64,000 nt of DNA from the NCBI RefSeq assembly GCF_040207125.1, contig NZ_CP157940.1, positions 1,426,001-1,490,000 on the forward strand, read 5' to 3'. Each line of letters starts with the position of its first letter. Positions within the stretch are counted from its first letter, which is position 1. Both the position numbers and the translations under genes were made by a program. The notes beneath the pieces were generated by a model, which was given only the letters and a program-made list of their open reading frames with translations, ran no database searches and was not told where the DNA came from. This document shows positions 43,833 through 54,904 of this stretch, piece by piece. This DNA is from Lacrimispora sp. BS-2 (lineage in GTDB: Bacteria > Bacillota > Clostridia > Lachnospirales > Lachnospiraceae).

Positions 43833-44296
43833 TGAAAAAAACTATATTTATAAGTGTTGGTAACATAATATTATTTCTACTGTTTGGCCTGACTTTTTTG
43901 TTTCCTTTTTCAGAAATTTACCAAATTGAAACAATGGGATTTCGGGGAACTTTTACAGTCTATCCCATACTACTGGTTATTTACCTGATTATATATCCAG
44001 TTGTTTATCATATTACTGGAAAAAAACTCAAATGGAACAAAAAAGATAATTCCGAACTGTCATATTCAGACGAACGAGAAAAAGTAATCGTATCCGAAGC
44101 AGCGAAAACATCATATAAAATATTGATTGGCGGTTTGATTGTCATTATAGCGATAATTGGGGGAGTTAGATTTTTCTCACTATTTACCCATGAATATATC
44201 AGTATATATTTTGTCAGCGTACTGCTGCTAACAATATTGCTTGTTGTATCCACAGCTTTTTATTGTATTAAATGGTGTTTGGAATACCGCAGATAG
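43832..44296 (+). CDS. DUF2178-like four-helix membrane protein
   Basis: A 154-residue protein with about four hydrophobic segments (near 8-25, 43-60, 95-112, 123-142). Between helices 2 and 3 is a cytoplasmic loop with YSDEREKVIVSEAAK, like the DEREK motif of DUF2178 proteins. Such proteins are often encoded next to small XRE regulators; the biological role is unknown. Confidence 0.75.
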   Translation: MKKTIFISVGNIILFLLFGLTFLFPFSEIYQIETMGFRGTFTVYPILLVIYLIIYPVVYHITGKKLKWNKKDNSELSYSDEREKVIVSEAAKTSYKILIGGLIVIIAIIGGVRFFSLFTHEYISIYFVSVLLLTILLVVSTAFYCIKWCLEYRR

Positions 44297-44330
44297 CATT
44301 ACGCTGAAATTTATTGCTGCAATGCAGACA

Positions 44331-44371
44331 AAAAGCCGATAACCTGTTGAGAATCTCCTGGTTATCGGCTT
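44331..44371. terminator. Terminator between the membrane protein and pepT
   Basis: AAGCCGATAACC (44333-44344) and GGTTATCGGCTT (44360-44371); T run on the minus strand, so mainly for pepT. Confidence 0.8.
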
Positions 44372-44410
44372 GAATAATAGACCAGCATACTTAATATGCC
44401 ATTTGGCTCT

Positions 44411-45640
44411 TTATTCCTTTTCCGCAAATTTCTCTACAATCTTAAGAAGAAGCTCCACTACCTTTTCCATGGACTGAACAGGGATGAACTCAAACTTACC
44501 GTGGAAGTTATAGCCGCCTGTGCACAGGTTTGGACAGGGAAGGCCCTCATAAGACAAGCGGGCTCCATCCGTGCCTCCGCGGATAGGCGTTACCATAGGT
44601 TCTATTCCTATATCCTCCATAGAAGCCTTTGCTATGTCGATCAGGTACATGTGAGGCTGGATTTTTTCCTTCATGTTATAGTAACTGTCTTTAAGAGTAA
44701 GGTCTATAGTTCCAGGCAGATAGCGGCTGTTGAGATATTCCGCTACTCTCTCCATAAATGCCTTTTTCTCTTCAAATCTCTCTTTGCTGTGATCCCGGAT
44801 AATATAATCCATGCGGGCTTCCTCTACCGTTCCGCACATGGAATCCAAATGATAAAATCCCTCATATCCTTCTGTATACATGGGATTTTCAGCGGAAGGA
44901 AGCATGTTGTGAAACTCCATGGCCATCAGCAGAGCATTTCTCATCCTTCCTTTGGAAGATCCCGGATGTATGCTGGAGCCATGGACAATGACCCTTGCAG
45001 AAGCCGCATTAAAATTCTCATATTCTAATTCTCCTAATCCGCCGCCATCTACGGTATAGGCCACATCTGCACCAAAGCCCTTAACATCAAAGAAATCAGC
45101 ACCTCTTCCAACCTCTTCATCCGGTGTAAAGCCAATTCGGATTATTCCATGAGGTATCTCCGGATGGGATAAGAGATGCTCTGCCATAGCCATGATCTCA
45201 GCAACTCCGGCCTTGTCATCCGCCCCCAGCAGGGTGGTGCCGTCTGTTGTAATAATATCCTGTCCCTTATACTTTAAAAGATCCGGAAAATCACTGGTTT
45301 TCATAATCAGACCGGTCTCCTTATTCATCAGAATATCGCCGCCGTCATAGTTTTTAACGATCTGCGGCTTTACACCTTCCCCGGAATATGCAGGAGCCGT
45401 ATCCATGTGGGCAATAAAACCAAGTACCGGGACAGCCTTATCTGTGGTAGCAGGTATGGTGGCATAAACATAGCTGTGCTCATCCACCGTGACATTTTCT
45501 GCCTTCATGGCCTTAAGCTGGGAAACCAGTTCCATGGCTAATACCCGCTGCTTTTCCGTACTTGGAACTGCCTCCATATCCTCTTTAGACTGGGTGTCAA
45601 AGGATATATACTTTAAAAAATTATCTAACACTTGTGACAT
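44411..45640 (-). CDS. pepT: Peptidase T (tripeptide aminopeptidase)
   Basis: A cytoplasmic M20B metallopeptidase releasing N-terminal residues from tripeptides. The 409 residues carry [13 protein letters not shown] (His and catalytic Asp), GADDKAG (bridging Asp), [11 protein letters not shown] (Glu base and ligand), and the C-terminal [11 protein letters not shown]is ligand. ATG 45640 is used because GAGGCGG precedes it; 25 extra in-frame codons upstream are unsupported. Confidence 0.95.
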   Translation of the reverse strand: MSQVLDNFLKYISFDTQSKEDMEAVPSTEKQRVLAMELVSQLKAMKAENVTVDEHSYVYATIPATTDKAVPVLGFIAHMDTAPAYSGEGVKPQIVKNYDGGDILMNKETGLIMKTSDFPDLLKYKGQDIITTDGTTLLGADDKAGVAEIMAMAEHLLSHPEIPHGIIRIGFTPDEEVGRGADFFDVKGFGADVAYTVDGGGLGELEYENFNAASARVIVHGSSIHPGSSKGRMRNALLMAMEFHNMLPSAENPMYTEGYEGFYHLDSMCGTVEEARMDYIIRDHSKERFEEKKAFMERVAEYLNSRYLPGTIDLTLKDSYYNMKEKIQPHMYLIDIAKASMEDIGIEPMVTPIRGGTDGARLSYEGLPCPNLCTGGYNFHGKFEFIPVQSMEKVVELLLKIVEKFAEKE

Positions 45641-45666
45641 AATAAAACCGCCTCTTTTTCTATATT

Positions 45667-47175
45667 TTATTTTTCCATACTTAAAATGGCTTTTATAGCA
45701 CCTGCCATGGACCATATGGACAAGCCATAACCAACGGCAAGATCAATGAAAAATCCTCTCCACATATCCATATCAGACATCAGTTTTCCAAAATTTGAAA
45801 AGACATAGGCCAGAGTTTCAAAACTGGCTTCATATTGGAAGTATGCCCTTGTCATGGATACTGCATAATCCAATAGATTTGCCCCAGTGATCATACCGGC
45901 TGTTATGATCAGACACATAACGGCCCCTTTTTTGTCCAGTGAACCTCCAAGCTTCTGGTAACCGCCTAAAGCAAGCTTTAACATAACAAATCCGGCTATT
46001 CCGGCAACAAATCCCACCTGACCGATGAGTACCCACAGTCCTACTCCCAAAAGAGATGCAAACAGCGCGCCGATCGCGCCCAAAAGCAGATTAGACGGCT
46101 TCTCCTCCAGAGCAGCGGATACCTGAAGGACTGCTTCAGGATCCATATTTTCAGAGCCCATATGATATTCTCCAGTCAAAAAATGATCTGGAAATTCTTC
46201 TTTTTTAACCGCAGCCTTCCTTTTCACCTGACTGATGAGTTCCTGGAACGCTTCCTTATTCTTTTGTCCCTTTCCTTTTTCCAGAGCAAGGGTATGGTAT
46301 CTTTGATCCTTTGTTTCAACCATAAGCTTTTTTCCTATTGTAGAGGAAGTATCGTAAATCCGCTCAATGGCCTCGTATGGAATGATATCAAATCCCTCTG
46401 CATTGGCAATGATATATTCATTTGTCAGATAAAGCTGTTCCTTTTCATAAGAAGTGGTAAGAGCCTCTTGAAGCTGTCTGTCTAATGCAAGCAGTTTTTC
46501 TGCCGGCCATGCCTTTAATGTGGCCCGGCTTCTCTTAAATCTCTGGCTGTTAAGACTTCCTGCCAGAATCAGGGTTCCTGCCAGGGCAGCCATAAATCCA
46601 TAGAAAAAAAACCGTGAAATTGTTCCTGAAGCATTGGAGGCCGGTTTTTGGGTGGTATCCAAATAGTATTCTCCAAAATAATCCGAAAAATTATCCTCCG
46701 TTACAAGTTCCTCTCCCCACATGCCATTATAGCTTTCCATGGCATATTCCCGGATATCATCCTCAATGGGCGACGACATGCCGTAAAATGTCACCGGCAC
46801 CGGCGCCGGCGCCTCCTCGAATTCATCGTACAAGTAGGATTGGATCTTTAAATATTCCTCAGACAAATCTCCATGGACCTGTACAATATAGGGAAGAAGG
46901 TTTTCATCATAAGCAAAGTAATAGTGATTTGTTTCCTTAAAATCCGACGCAAATTCCCGGGTCATCATCTGGGCATTTAACCTGCTGTAAATATCTGCTC
47001 CGTCATATACATGAAACTCTGTCGGTTCCACATCAGGTTTTGCATTGCCCATAAGTTTCATTCCCATTCCAGCCCCAAAAAAGGAAACGGCAGTGATATA
47101 CAGGAATATGACCGGCATCACCCAGCGGTAAATCCCTGTCATCCTTTTCATCCTGCCGGACATCTGTTCTTTCAT
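45667..47175 (-). CDS. Large membrane protein of unknown function
   Basis: About 502 residues. A first helix near residue 20 is followed by an extracytoplasmic region of about 150 residues, a helix near 195, a cytoplasmic middle part (about 215-345) with [10 protein letters not shown] that looks like a PH-like or small beta domain, and three to four helices at the C-terminus. I cannot name the family. Start ATG 47175 is chosen since GGGAGG lies 8 nt upstream; the frame is open further to a TTG. It is 26 bp upstream of pepT in the same direction and probably co-transcribed. Confidence 0.7.
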   Translation of the reverse strand: MKEQMSGRMKRMTGIYRWVMPVIFLYITAVSFFGAGMGMKLMGNAKPDVEPTEFHVYDGADIYSRLNAQMMTREFASDFKETNHYYFAYDENLLPYIVQVHGDLSEEYLKIQSYLYDEFEEAPAPVPVTFYGMSSPIEDDIREYAMESYNGMWGEELVTEDNFSDYFGEYYLDTTQKPASNASGTISRFFFYGFMAALAGTLILAGSLNSQRFKRSRATLKAWPAEKLLALDRQLQEALTTSYEKEQLYLTNEYIIANAEGFDIIPYEAIERIYDTSSTIGKKLMVETKDQRYHTLALEKGKGQKNKEAFQELISQVKRKAAVKKEEFPDHFLTGEYHMGSENMDPEAVLQVSAALEEKPSNLLLGAIGALFASLLGVGLWVLIGQVGFVAGIAGFVMLKLALGGYQKLGGSLDKKGAVMCLIITAGMITGANLLDYAVSMTRAYFQYEASFETLAYVFSNFGKLMSDMDMWRGFFIDLAVGYGLSIWSMAGAIKAILSMEK

Positions 47176-47250
47176 TCCCATATCCTCCCATATTTTCAAT
47201 TATTTTATTATACCATGGAACAATAAGGCTGTCCATGACACTATGTACAC

Positions 47251-47290
47251 AAAAAACGCTGAAAAGGAGCACAGCCTTCCCAGCGTTTTT
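47251..47290 (-). terminator. Terminator of the his operon
   Basis: AAAAACGCTG (47252-47261) and CAGCGTTTTT (47281-47290) with an inner AAGG/CCTT pairing and T run on the minus strand, directly behind the last his gene. Confidence 0.82.
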
Positions 47291-47296
47291 ATCAGA

Positions 47297-48589
47297 TTAA
47301 CGGTTGGACAATTCCCTGGTAATATCTTCCCAGGATAAGCCTTTATAAACCATCAGCACCATCATATGATAAAGAAAATCTGAAATTTCGTATTTTACTT
47401 CCTCTGGATTTTGGTTTTTGGCTGCTATGACAATTTCCGTTGACTCTTCCCCCAGCTTTTTTAATATCTTGTCAAGACCTTTGTCAAACAGGTAATTGGT
47501 ATAGGAACCTTCCTTTGGATTCGCCTTTCTGTCAAGAATTACTTTAAACACCTCTTCAAATACCTTTAAGGGATTGCTCTCCTGATACTCCTTTTTAACC
47601 AGATTCTGATAAAAACAGCTTCTCGCCCCTGTATGGCAGGCAGCTCCGATCTGGTTTACTTTCGCTAACAGCGTATCATTGTCACAATCCAGGGCCAGAG
47701 ATTTCACGTATTGGTAGTGGCCCGAGGTTTCTCCCTTCCGCCAAAGGCTTTTGCGGCTTCTGCTGTAATAGGTCATGCAGCCGGTCTTAAGGGTCTCATG
47801 AAATGCCTCTTCGTTCATGTAAGCCAGCATAAGCACTTCTCCGGTCCTGTAATCCTGGGTGATCACAGGAATCAGTCCATCATCATTCAGCTTAAACTGG
47901 TCAAAGCTTACCGGGCTTTCAAAGGTATCAACGCCCACTCCCAGGGCTTTTAGATCCTGCTTTAAATCCATGCAGCTCACTTCTCCGTCAAAGTTTCCCA
48001 CCAGACCATTTACATTATCCATTCCAAGGACACAGGCAAAAAGCTCCGCATCCTCACCGCATCCGGTGATCAAAAAGGCTTCTTCACAGGCAGAAACAGC
48101 CTGAAGTTTTTCTTCGGTGATTCCCGTATCACCAAGGATCATGACGGAAGCTCCCAGCTGGGCATATTCCTTGGTCCGCTCCAAATACGAACAGTCCGGA
48201 AGATAAGCATAAATCTTATCATCTCCGAACCGGTCCGACGCCTCCTTCATCAAGTCCACATTTTCATCAAGGCTTACGTCAAGAAACGCTGCCTTTGCAC
48301 CTGCATAAAGGTATTTCTTTACATCCTCAAGCCGCCTGACTCTTCCCCCTAAAATCAAAGGAATATCAGACAGCCTTGCAATCTCCTTCATAAGGCCGAT
48401 TGTCCGTTCATGATCTTCTTCTGACTCAGACAGATCATGAAGAAACAGCTCATCAGCTCCGCTGTCTCCGTAAAAACAGGCCAGATTCAAAAGATTTTCC
48501 CCATAACATATCTTCTGGTCATCAAGCCTGACTGCCTTCCCTTCCCGGATTCCAAAACCTGCAATTAGTTTTTTATACTCCATCATCAT
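47297..48589 (-). CDS. hisIE: HisF-like domain fused to HisI and HisE (phosphoribosyl-AMP cyclohydrolase / phosphoribosyl-ATP pyrophosphatase)
   Basis: A 430-residue three-part protein. Residues 1-225 form a HisA/HisF-like barrel ([32 protein letters not shown]) in which the catalytic Asp segment of HisF is replaced by AGFGIREG. It is therefore probably inactive as a cyclase. Residues about 235-335 are HisI, with [39 protein letters not shown] and the zinc Cys/His segment [12 protein letters not shown]. Residues about 345-430 are HisE, with [14 protein letters not shown]. HisI and HisE carry out steps 2 and 3 of histidine synthesis. It overlaps hisA by 4 nt; the third of three consecutive ATGs is best spaced from GGGGAGG. 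Confidence 0.88.
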   Translation of the reverse strand: MMMEYKKLIAGFGIREGKAVRLDDQKICYGENLLNLACFYGDSGADELFLHDLSESEEDHERTIGLMKEIARLSDIPLILGGRVRRLEDVKKYLYAGAKAAFLDVSLDENVDLMKEASDRFGDDKIYAYLPDCSYLERTKEYAQLGASVMILGDTGITEEKLQAVSACEEAFLITGCGEDAELFACVLGMDNVNGLVGNFDGEVSCMDLKQDLKALGVGVDTFESPVSFDQFKLNDDGLIPVITQDYRTGEVLMLAYMNEEAFHETLKTGCMTYYSRSRKSLWRKGETSGHYQYVKSLALDCDNDTLLAKVNQIGAACHTGARSCFYQNLVKKEYQESNPLKVFEEVFKVILDRKANPKEGSYTNYLFDKGLDKILKKLGEESTEIVIAAKNQNPEEVKYEISDFLYHMMVLMVYKGLSWEDITRELSNR

Positions 48590-49326
48590 ATCCTCCCCTG
48601 ATGATCCTGCTTTTCAAAGGCTTCAATGGCCTCCTTTAAATCGATCCGTTTTTCATACAACGCCTTCCCAATGATCGCACCGCAGACACCAGCATGGTAA
48701 AGCTGTCTTAAATCTTCCATGGAAGACATTCCGCCGGATGCAATGATATTCATTCCGGTTTCTTCTGTCAGCTTTTTCGTATACTCCACATTGGGACCCG
48801 TCATCATCCCATCCCTGGATATGTCGGTGTAAACGATATGGCGGACGCCGTATTCCTTCATCCGGCTGCAAAGCTCTGATGCAGAAATTCCGCTGATCTT
48901 TTCCCAGCCTTCCACTGCCACCATTCCATCCTTTGCGTCAACACCTGCCACGATCCGATCCTGCCCGAACTTTTTCACCATGTCCCGGATAAATTCCGGA
49001 TGTTCGGCGGCCTTTGTCCCGATGATCACCCTGGCAACTCCCAGGGAAAGCATGGATTCAATCGCCTCTTCGCTTCGGATGCCGCCGCCTATTTCGATTG
49101 GTATGGAAACGGTATCCGTTATTTTTTTGATCACCTTATCATTTACTGAACGGCCGGCCAAAGCCCCGTCTAAGTCCACAAGATGAAGAAACGTGGCTCC
49201 CTGGGACTGCCAGAGGGCAGCTACCTCCTCCGGCTTTTGGGAATAAACGGTGATTTCCTTAAATTCTCCCTGTTTCAAACGGACGCACTGCCCGTCTTTT
49301 AAATCAATTGCTGGATAAAGCTGCAT
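48586..49326 (-). CDS. hisA: ProFAR isomerase HisA
   Basis: Isomerises ProFAR to PRFAR in histidine synthesis. The 246-residue TIM barrel starts [17 protein letters not shown] with catalytic Asp8. It has [11 protein letters not shown] and GGGIRS in the first half, [13 protein letters not shown] with the second catalytic Asp, and ASGGMSS near the end, matching HisA rather than HisF. It lies 12 bp after hisB. Confidence 0.95.
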   Translation of the reverse strand: MQLYPAIDLKDGQCVRLKQGEFKEITVYSQKPEEVAALWQSQGATFLHLVDLDGALAGRSVNDKVIKKITDTVSIPIEIGGGIRSEEAIESMLSLGVARVIIGTKAAEHPEFIRDMVKKFGQDRIVAGVDAKDGMVAVEGWEKISGISASELCSRMKEYGVRHIVYTDISRDGMMTGPNVEYTKKLTEETGMNIIASGGMSSMEDLRQLYHAGVCGAIIGKALYEKRIDLKEAIEAFEKQDHQGRI

Positions 49327-49338
49327 ATGGATTCTCCT

Positions 49339-49926
49339 TTATAATGTTCCCTTTGTGGACAATACACCTGAGATTCTCTGGTCAGGGGACGTTGCTTCAT
49401 CAAGAGCCTTTGCAAAAGCCTTGAAAGTCCCCTCGATCACATGGTGGTTATTCTCTCCTGCCAGTTTCCTGATATGCAGGTTCATTTCGGAAGCATAAGA
49501 AACAGCATAGAAAAATTCCTTTAACATTTCTGTTTCAAAATCCCCCACCCGTTCTCCCGTAAGCAAAACGTCGTAGCCTAAATATGGTCTGCCGGACAGG
49601 TCAACGGCACAGAGGACCAGAGTTTCATCCATGGGAAGGATCATACTGCCGTAACGTTTTATGGATTTTTTATCACCAAGGGCCTGTTTGATGGCAGTTC
49701 CCAGGACAATGCCTGTATCTTCAACGGTATGGTGGGTATCTACCTCAAGATCCCCTTTTACCGACAGGGTTAAATCAAAAAAGCCATGACGGGCAAAGCT
49801 GTTTAACATGTGATCAAAAAATCCAATCCCCGTATGGATCTCAGCCTTTCCGCTGCCGTCTAAGTCAAGGCTCAGCCGGATATCTGTCTCACGGGTTACC
49901 CGGGAAATATCTGCACTTCGTCCCAT
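49339..49926 (-). CDS. hisB: Imidazoleglycerol-phosphate dehydratase
   Basis: A 195-residue monofunctional HisB that dehydrates imidazole glycerol phosphate. The metal-binding His/Glu motifs of both half-repeats are visible: GIGFFDHMLNSFARHG and EVDTHHTVEDTGI in the first, and LHIRKLAGENNHHVIEGTFKAF in the second. No fused phosphatase domain. Between hisD and hisA. Confidence 0.96.
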   Translation of the reverse strand: MGRSADISRVTRETDIRLSLDLDGSGKAEIHTGIGFFDHMLNSFARHGFFDLTLSVKGDLEVDTHHTVEDTGIVLGTAIKQALGDKKSIKRYGSMILPMDETLVLCAVDLSGRPYLGYDVLLTGERVGDFETEMLKEFFYAVSYASEMNLHIRKLAGENNHHVIEGTFKAFAKALDEATSPDQRISGVLSTKGTL

Positions 49927-49992
49927 CGTTCAACCTTCTTTCATCACTTTATTGTTGGATAAGTCCGCAGTGGCGCTCCCACTGCTCATTGC

Positions 49993-51285
49993 TTACGTGG
50001 AGAAACGTACTTTCACAGAATTGGCGTGGGCGGTCAAATGCTCTGACTCGGCAAAAGCTTCAATGTCCTTGTGGATCTCTTCCAAAGCTTCCTTTGAGTA
50101 ATAAATAATGCTTGATTTCTTTATAAAATCATCTACACTGAGGGCTGAGAAAAATTTAGCTGTGCCATTGGTAGGCAGCACATGGTTTGGTCCGGCAAAA
50201 TAATCTCCCAAAGGCTCTGAGCTGTATTCCCCAATAAAGATTGCGCCTGCATTCTGAACCCTGGTCATATCCTCAAACGGATTCCTGGTAATAATCTCCA
50301 GATGCTCCGGAGCGATCTCATTAACTGTCTCAATGGCTTCCTTCATGGTATCTGCCACAAGAATATAGCCGTAATTATCCAGGGACTTTTCAATGATCTC
50401 CCTGCGTGGCAGTTCTCTGGTAAAGACTTCTATTTCCTCTGATACCCGCTCAGCAAACTCCATGCTGGTGGTTACTAAAATAGCGGAAGCCAGTTCATCA
50501 TGCTCTGCCTGGGACAGCAAATCCGCAGCCACAAAACGGGGATTGGCGCTCTCATCTGCAAGCACCAGGATCTCACTTGGTCCTGCTATGCTGTCAATGC
50601 TCACATGCCCGTAAACCGCTTTTTTCGCCAAAGCCACAAAAATATTCCCAGGCCCTACAATCTTGTTGACCTTAGGGATGGATTCCGTTCCAAAGGCAAG
50701 AGCCGCCACAGCCTGTGCTCCGCCCACCTTATAAACCTCCGTAACTCCCGCCAGATGAGCAGCCGTTAATGTAACAGGATTGATTTTTCCATCCTTTCCC
50801 GGCGGAGTCACCATGGCAATGCGTTTCACTCCTGCCACTTCTGCCGGAATGATATTCATCAGAACCGAAGACGGATAAGCAGCCTTTCCGCCCGGAACAT
50901 AAACGCCCACGCTTTCTAAGGGAGTGATCTTCTGGCCCAGGATGGTGCCATCCGGTTTACTGTCAAACCAACTGTACTGTCTCTGTTTTTCGTGAAACTG
51001 CCGGATATTTTTCATGGATTTTTGAAGGATCTCCATAAGCCCGGGATCCACTTCCTTCATGGCTTCCTCAATTTCCTGCTCTGTCACCTTAAGGTTTTCT
51101 TTGTTTATTTCCGCCTTATCAAATTCTCCTGTATAGGCAAATACCGCCTTATCTCCATCCCTTTTTACCGTTTCCACGATTTCCTGAACCGTATCGGCAT
51201 ATGCGCCGTAATTATTAGGATCTCTTTTTAATAAATCAGCAAGAATATTTTGTCTGGAAGTTTCGTTAAGCTTTACAATTCTCAT
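49993..51285 (-). CDS. hisD: Histidinol dehydrogenase
   Basis: Catalyses the last two oxidations to histidine with NAD and zinc. The 430 residues contain [18 protein letters not shown], the signature [26 protein letters not shown] with zinc ligands, and the C-terminal [13 protein letters not shown]. Its start overlaps hisG by 4 nt. Confidence 0.97.
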   Translation of the reverse strand: MRIVKLNETSRQNILADLLKRDPNNYGAYADTVQEIVETVKRDGDKAVFAYTGEFDKAEINKENLKVTEQEIEEAMKEVDPGLMEILQKSMKNIRQFHEKQRQYSWFDSKPDGTILGQKITPLESVGVYVPGGKAAYPSSVLMNIIPAEVAGVKRIAMVTPPGKDGKINPVTLTAAHLAGVTEVYKVGGAQAVAALAFGTESIPKVNKIVGPGNIFVALAKKAVYGHVSIDSIAGPSEILVLADESANPRFVAADLLSQAEHDELASAILVTTSMEFAERVSEEIEVFTRELPRREIIEKSLDNYGYILVADTMKEAIETVNEIAPEHLEIITRNPFEDMTRVQNAGAIFIGEYSSEPLGDYFAGPNHVLPTNGTAKFFSALSVDDFIKKSSIIYYSKEALEEIHKDIEAFAESEHLTAHANSVKVRFST

Positions 51286-51932
51286 CGGTTTTCCTCCTGC
51301 AGCAGGGTACGCAGATCATGGATCAGCTTTGTGATCCTGTCGTTTTCCCGTTTCATACTTACCTGGTTGACAACCATGCGGGCGGACAATGGACAGATTT
51401 CCTCCAATACCGTAAGCCCGTTTTCCTTAAGGGTGGTTCCCGTTTCCACGATGTCCACAATGACCTCGGAAAGCCCTACAATAGGCGCCAGTTCAATGGA
51501 GCCGTTAAGCTTTATGATCTCAACTGTCTGATGCTTTTTATTGTAAAAATAGTCCTTGGCAATAGCCGGATATTTGGTGGCAACACGAATCCTTTCATGA
51601 TGCTTTAAAAGTTCCCCTGCCGATGGAGGGCCGCAGACACACATTCTGCAATTTCCCATCCCCAGGTTCATGACCTCATAAAGCTTTCTTCCTTCTTCCA
51701 GGATGGTATCCTTTCCTACCACACCAAGATCAGCCGCCCCATATTCTACATAAGTAGGCACATCACTGGCCTTTGCAAGAAAGAACCGTACGCCCAGCTC
51801 CTCGTTGGTGAAGATCAGCTTCCGGGAGTCCTTGTCCTTCATCTCTTCGCAGGTGATCCCGATTTTTTCGAACATTTCAAGTGACTGTTTTGCAAGCCGC
51901 CCCTTTGCCAGGGCAAAAGTCAGATATCTCAT
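51282..51932 (-). CDS. hisG: ATP phosphoribosyltransferase, short-form catalytic subunit
   Basis: First and feedback-regulated step of histidine synthesis. The 216-residue length without the C-terminal regulatory domain is the HisG-S form, which requires HisZ, encoded directly upstream. [10 protein letters not shown] at the start and [14 protein letters not shown] (PRPP loop) are canonical. ATG 51932 follows GGGGGAG; an ATG four codons earlier overlaps the end of hisZ region. Confidence 0.95.
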   Translation of the reverse strand: MRYLTFALAKGRLAKQSLEMFEKIGITCEEMKDKDSRKLIFTNEELGVRFFLAKASDVPTYVEYGAADLGVVGKDTILEEGRKLYEVMNLGMGNCRMCVCGPPSAGELLKHHERIRVATKYPAIAKDYFYNKKHQTVEIIKLNGSIELAPIVGLSEVIVDIVETGTTLKENGLTVLEEICPLSARMVVNQVSMKRENDRITKLIHDLRTLLQEENR

Positions 51933-51944
51933 ACGCTCCCCCAT

Positions 51945-53207
51945 TTATCTTAAATATTCCGACAGCGGTATCTCATCGGTCCGGTCCAGAATAAGGTTCA
52001 TGACCTTTACGGAAAACCCGCTGTGATCCAGATACAGCAGATTATTTAAATCTCTGCGCCGTGCGTATGCCTGATAGTCTTCAATGGAACGGCCCGGATC
52101 TTTCAGCTGGAGCTGAACTGCCATGCCGGAACCTCTGAAATGGCCGGAAAGGCGGATAGCATTTTCCCTGGCTTCCTTCTCATAAAGGATCATGGTATTC
52201 ACCAGATCAACCTTCATCTCGATCTTCTGCCTGGAAAGAGCCAGCAAAAGCTCATCCACCGATATTCCGAATCCCACGGCAGGAGCATCCTTTCCAAACT
52301 GTTCCAGGAGCTTATCATATCTGCCGCCATTGACTACGTAATCTCCGGTTCCATAAGTATAAGCCTTAAAAATAATTCCGGTATAATACTGGTACTGGCT
52401 CAGCATGCCAAGATCATAGGAAACGTAATCAGAAAGCCCGTAATATTCAAGAATCCGGTGTACCTCCTCCAAACGTTCAATCGCCTTCAGCGCCCTTTTA
52501 TTGGAAGTCAGTTCCCGGGCCGCCTGGATCTGATCCAGGGAACCGAACAGCTCCGGAAGCTTTAAAAATACCTGCTTTAACTCCTCTGAAATGGGCTGGG
52601 CCATCACCAGTTCTTCTACACCAAAATAATTTTTATTTTCAATAAGCTCCCTTAGGGCCTCTTCCATTTCCTCGTCCATGCCGGCCTCTTCTATGAGCCC
52701 TTTGAAAAAATCCACTTCGCCTAATTCCACCTGGAATTCCGTAAGGCCTGCTGCCTTCAAGGCCTTAATCACCATGGAAAGGATCTCTGCATCTGCATCC
52801 GCAGAATCATCACCAATAAATTCCACTCCGGTCTGGCTGGCTTCCTTTAGCCTTCCCTGATAGCTGGAGTTATTGATAAAGGTTCTCTCCATATAGCAAA
52901 GACGGATGGGCATATCCTCGTCCAGAAAATATTTTGCCGCACATCTGGCTATGGCAGGCGTCTCATCCGGACGCAGCACTAAGGTATGGTTATCCCTGTC
53001 AAAAAACTTAAACATCTCCTTTGCCTTGACACTTCCCCGGGATTCGTTGAAAATATCAAAAAATTCAAAGGTTGGAGTTTCAATGTCCTGATATCCGCAC
53101 AGATGAAAAACCTTTAACATCTTTTCCTGCACAGCCGCCTTTCTTGTACACTCTACTCCATAAATATCCCGGACTCCATCCGGCGTATGTAACAGTTTAT
53201 TTGCCAT
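51945..53207 (-). CDS. hisZ: ATP phosphoribosyltransferase regulatory subunit HisZ
   Basis: A 420-residue class II histidyl-tRNA synthetase paralogue that lacks tRNA charging and acts as the histidine-sensing partner of short HisG. It keeps the catalytic-core fold (TPTFEFFDIF, LRPDETPAIARCAAK, GRLKEASQTGVEFIG) and YYTGIIFKAY/GGRYDKLLEQFG. It lacks the complete anticodon-binding domain layout. Start of the his operon, with a 155-bp upstream gap to recU but no T-box visible. Confidence 0.94.
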   Translation of the reverse strand: MANKLLHTPDGVRDIYGVECTRKAAVQEKMLKVFHLCGYQDIETPTFEFFDIFNESRGSVKAKEMFKFFDRDNHTLVLRPDETPAIARCAAKYFLDEDMPIRLCYMERTFINNSSYQGRLKEASQTGVEFIGDDSADADAEILSMVIKALKAAGLTEFQVELGEVDFFKGLIEEAGMDEEMEEALRELIENKNYFGVEELVMAQPISEELKQVFLKLPELFGSLDQIQAARELTSNKRALKAIERLEEVHRILEYYGLSDYVSYDLGMLSQYQYYTGIIFKAYTYGTGDYVVNGGRYDKLLEQFGKDAPAVGFGISVDELLLALSRQKIEMKVDLVNTMILYEKEARENAIRLSGHFRGSGMAVQLQLKDPGRSIEDYQAYARRRDLNNLLYLDHSGFSVKVMNLILDRTDEIPLSEYLR

Positions 53208-53362
53208 AATAACCTCCGTCTTCTGCTTCGCTTTTCCATAATAAGCCGCCTAAATGCAATGAAGAAAATTATTTTCACGGTTTATCATTTCATATCGCTT
53301 TCTTATAGTAAAGTGATAATTCGATAACGTGTAGTCAATTATAGGGGAAAAAGTAGTTCTTG

Positions 53363-53896
53363 TCAATCTCTTCTATCCAAATCTTTCTGGATCAGTTCCA
53401 AATAGTGAACGAAAATATCCCGGTACCTCTGGATCTGCCAGGTTTTATCCACTTCATCGTAGGTAAAGCTTTTCCGCCCCCCATCCTCCATCCGCTTCCA
53501 GAACCGTTTCAGCTGGTCAAATGGAAGATAATAAATCTCATCCTTCTGAGTATAGGATAAAATGATGAAAGCAATACCTCCCTGGCTTTCAAACTCTTCC
53601 ATAAAAGCGACCTGGTGAGGATGAATGTTCTGAAGGGGAAACGTAGAGGCCGAGCATTCCTTTGCATCAAAGCATATCGGAATCCCCTGTACGGCCCCAA
53701 TATAATCCACCGTGCTTTTCTGGTCAAAATAAGCCAGAGTGATGTGGCGGCTTTCCTTATCAATGGAAATAGGAGTGATCGGTGTGGGTATCTTCTGAAT
53801 CAAGGCCAATCCTTTTTCCCGGTAGCTTTCATTGCTGCGGTTAATCAGGTCTTCAAGGGCAGAGCCTCTTAACCCTCTGGTATTCCAGGTTCCCAT
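53363..53896 (-). CDS. recU: Holliday junction resolvase RecU
   Basis: A 177-residue resolvase of the Firmicute type, acting in recombination repair and chromosome segregation. RGLRGSALEDLINRSNESYREKGLALIQKIPTP is the RecU start; the metal-binding residues appear in STVDYIGAVQGIPICFDAKE, and HQVAFMEEFE follows. Usually it pairs with a penicillin-binding protein gene (ponA), which is not the neighbour here. Confidence 0.92.
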   Translation of the reverse strand: MGTWNTRGLRGSALEDLINRSNESYREKGLALIQKIPTPITPISIDKESRHITLAYFDQKSTVDYIGAVQGIPICFDAKECSASTFPLQNIHPHQVAFMEEFESQGGIAFIILSYTQKDEIYYLPFDQLKRFWKRMEDGGRKSFTYDEVDKTWQIQRYRDIFVHYLELIQKDLDRRD

Positions 53897-53905
53897 CTCT
53901 GCCTC

Positions 53906-54868
53906 CTATCTCCAGTCCCTGCATATTTTTGAAAAGGTCTTTGGCAGAGGCGCATAATAGGTGCGGCCGGATAAATAGGCAAGAGGCTCCGGAAACTCAG
54001 GGAATGTTACCTGATAAGAATGGAGAAGCTGGGAATTGATATGGTAAAGTCTTTTTGCTTCCTCATTGACCCTGGTGTCCCCATATTTATAATCTCCTAC
54101 GATCGGATGCCCGATGGAAGATAAATGGGCACGGATCTGATGGGTGCGTCCTGTGATCAGAGTTACCTTAAGGAGGGTATAACCTTCATACCACCTAACA
54201 GGCTCATATTCTGTCACAATAGGAGCGCTTCCCGGGACCTCCTGCTTATGGACCGTTACCTGATTGGATGCTTCCGACTTTGTCAAATAGCCTGTGATCA
54301 CCTGTCTGTCTGTAATCTTACCCTTTACCACACACTGGTAATACTTATGAATGCTCCTGTCCTTAAAAGAGGCAGACATAAGCTGAAGACCTGCCAGGGA
54401 CTTACCTCCTACCACCAAACCGCTGGTATTCCGGTCCAGACGGTTGCACACGGAAGGACGGAAGCTCCTTAACTGATTTGTTGATAACTGTCCGCTTGAT
54501 ACCAGATAATCGATCATGTATTCCACCAGGGATTCATCCGATTCCCTGGCTTTCTGGGAAAGCATGCCGGCCGGTTTGTTTACCAAAAGGATGTGCTCAT
54601 CCTCATATATAATGCTCAAAGAGACTTTCTTTACCTCCTGAAGCTTAACCTGGGAAAATTTTCCAATGGTTTCATCAGAAAGAAAAAGCCTGACTTCGTC
54701 TCCTTCTACAAGCTTTTCCGAACCTTCGCACTTTTTTCCGTTTAAAGTGATGTTTTTCTTTCTCATCATCTTATAAAGAAAGCTTTTTTCTGCCAGATTC
54801 AAATATTTGGAAAGCAGTTTATCCAAACGCTGCCCTGCTTCATTTTTCGATACAATCAAAGACTGCAT
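53906..54868 (-). CDS. RluA/RluD-family 23S rRNA pseudouridine synthase
   Basis: A 320-residue enzyme with an N-terminal S4 RNA-binding domain (about 1-70, with LDKLLSKYLNLAEKSFLYKMMRKKNITLNG) and the catalytic domain with NRLDRNTSGLVV, whose Asp is the nucleophile. LLKVTLITGRTHQIRAHLSSIGHPIVGD is the RluA/C/D family block. ATG 54868 has GAAAGGA upstream; 13 further in-frame codons lack support. Precise target uridine unknown. Confidence 0.9.
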   Translation of the reverse strand: MQSLIVSKNEAGQRLDKLLSKYLNLAEKSFLYKMMRKKNITLNGKKCEGSEKLVEGDEVRLFLSDETIGKFSQVKLQEVKKVSLSIIYEDEHILLVNKPAGMLSQKARESDESLVEYMIDYLVSSGQLSTNQLRSFRPSVCNRLDRNTSGLVVGGKSLAGLQLMSASFKDRSIHKYYQCVVKGKITDRQVITGYLTKSEASNQVTVHKQEVPGSAPIVTEYEPVRWYEGYTLLKVTLITGRTHQIRAHLSSIGHPIVGDYKYGDTRVNEEAKRLYHINSQLLHSYQVTFPEFPEPLAYLSGRTYYAPLPKTFSKICRDWR

Positions 54869-54904
54869 GTTCTGTCCTTTCAATATTATTGCCGCATATT
54901 TTCG

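Noticed and set aside
53208..53362. A histidine T-box leader ahead of hisZ
   Set aside because: The gap is only 155 bp and shows neither a T-box core (AGGGTGGNACCGCG) nor a terminator; a weak dyad TTATCA/TGATAA is not enough for an operator call.
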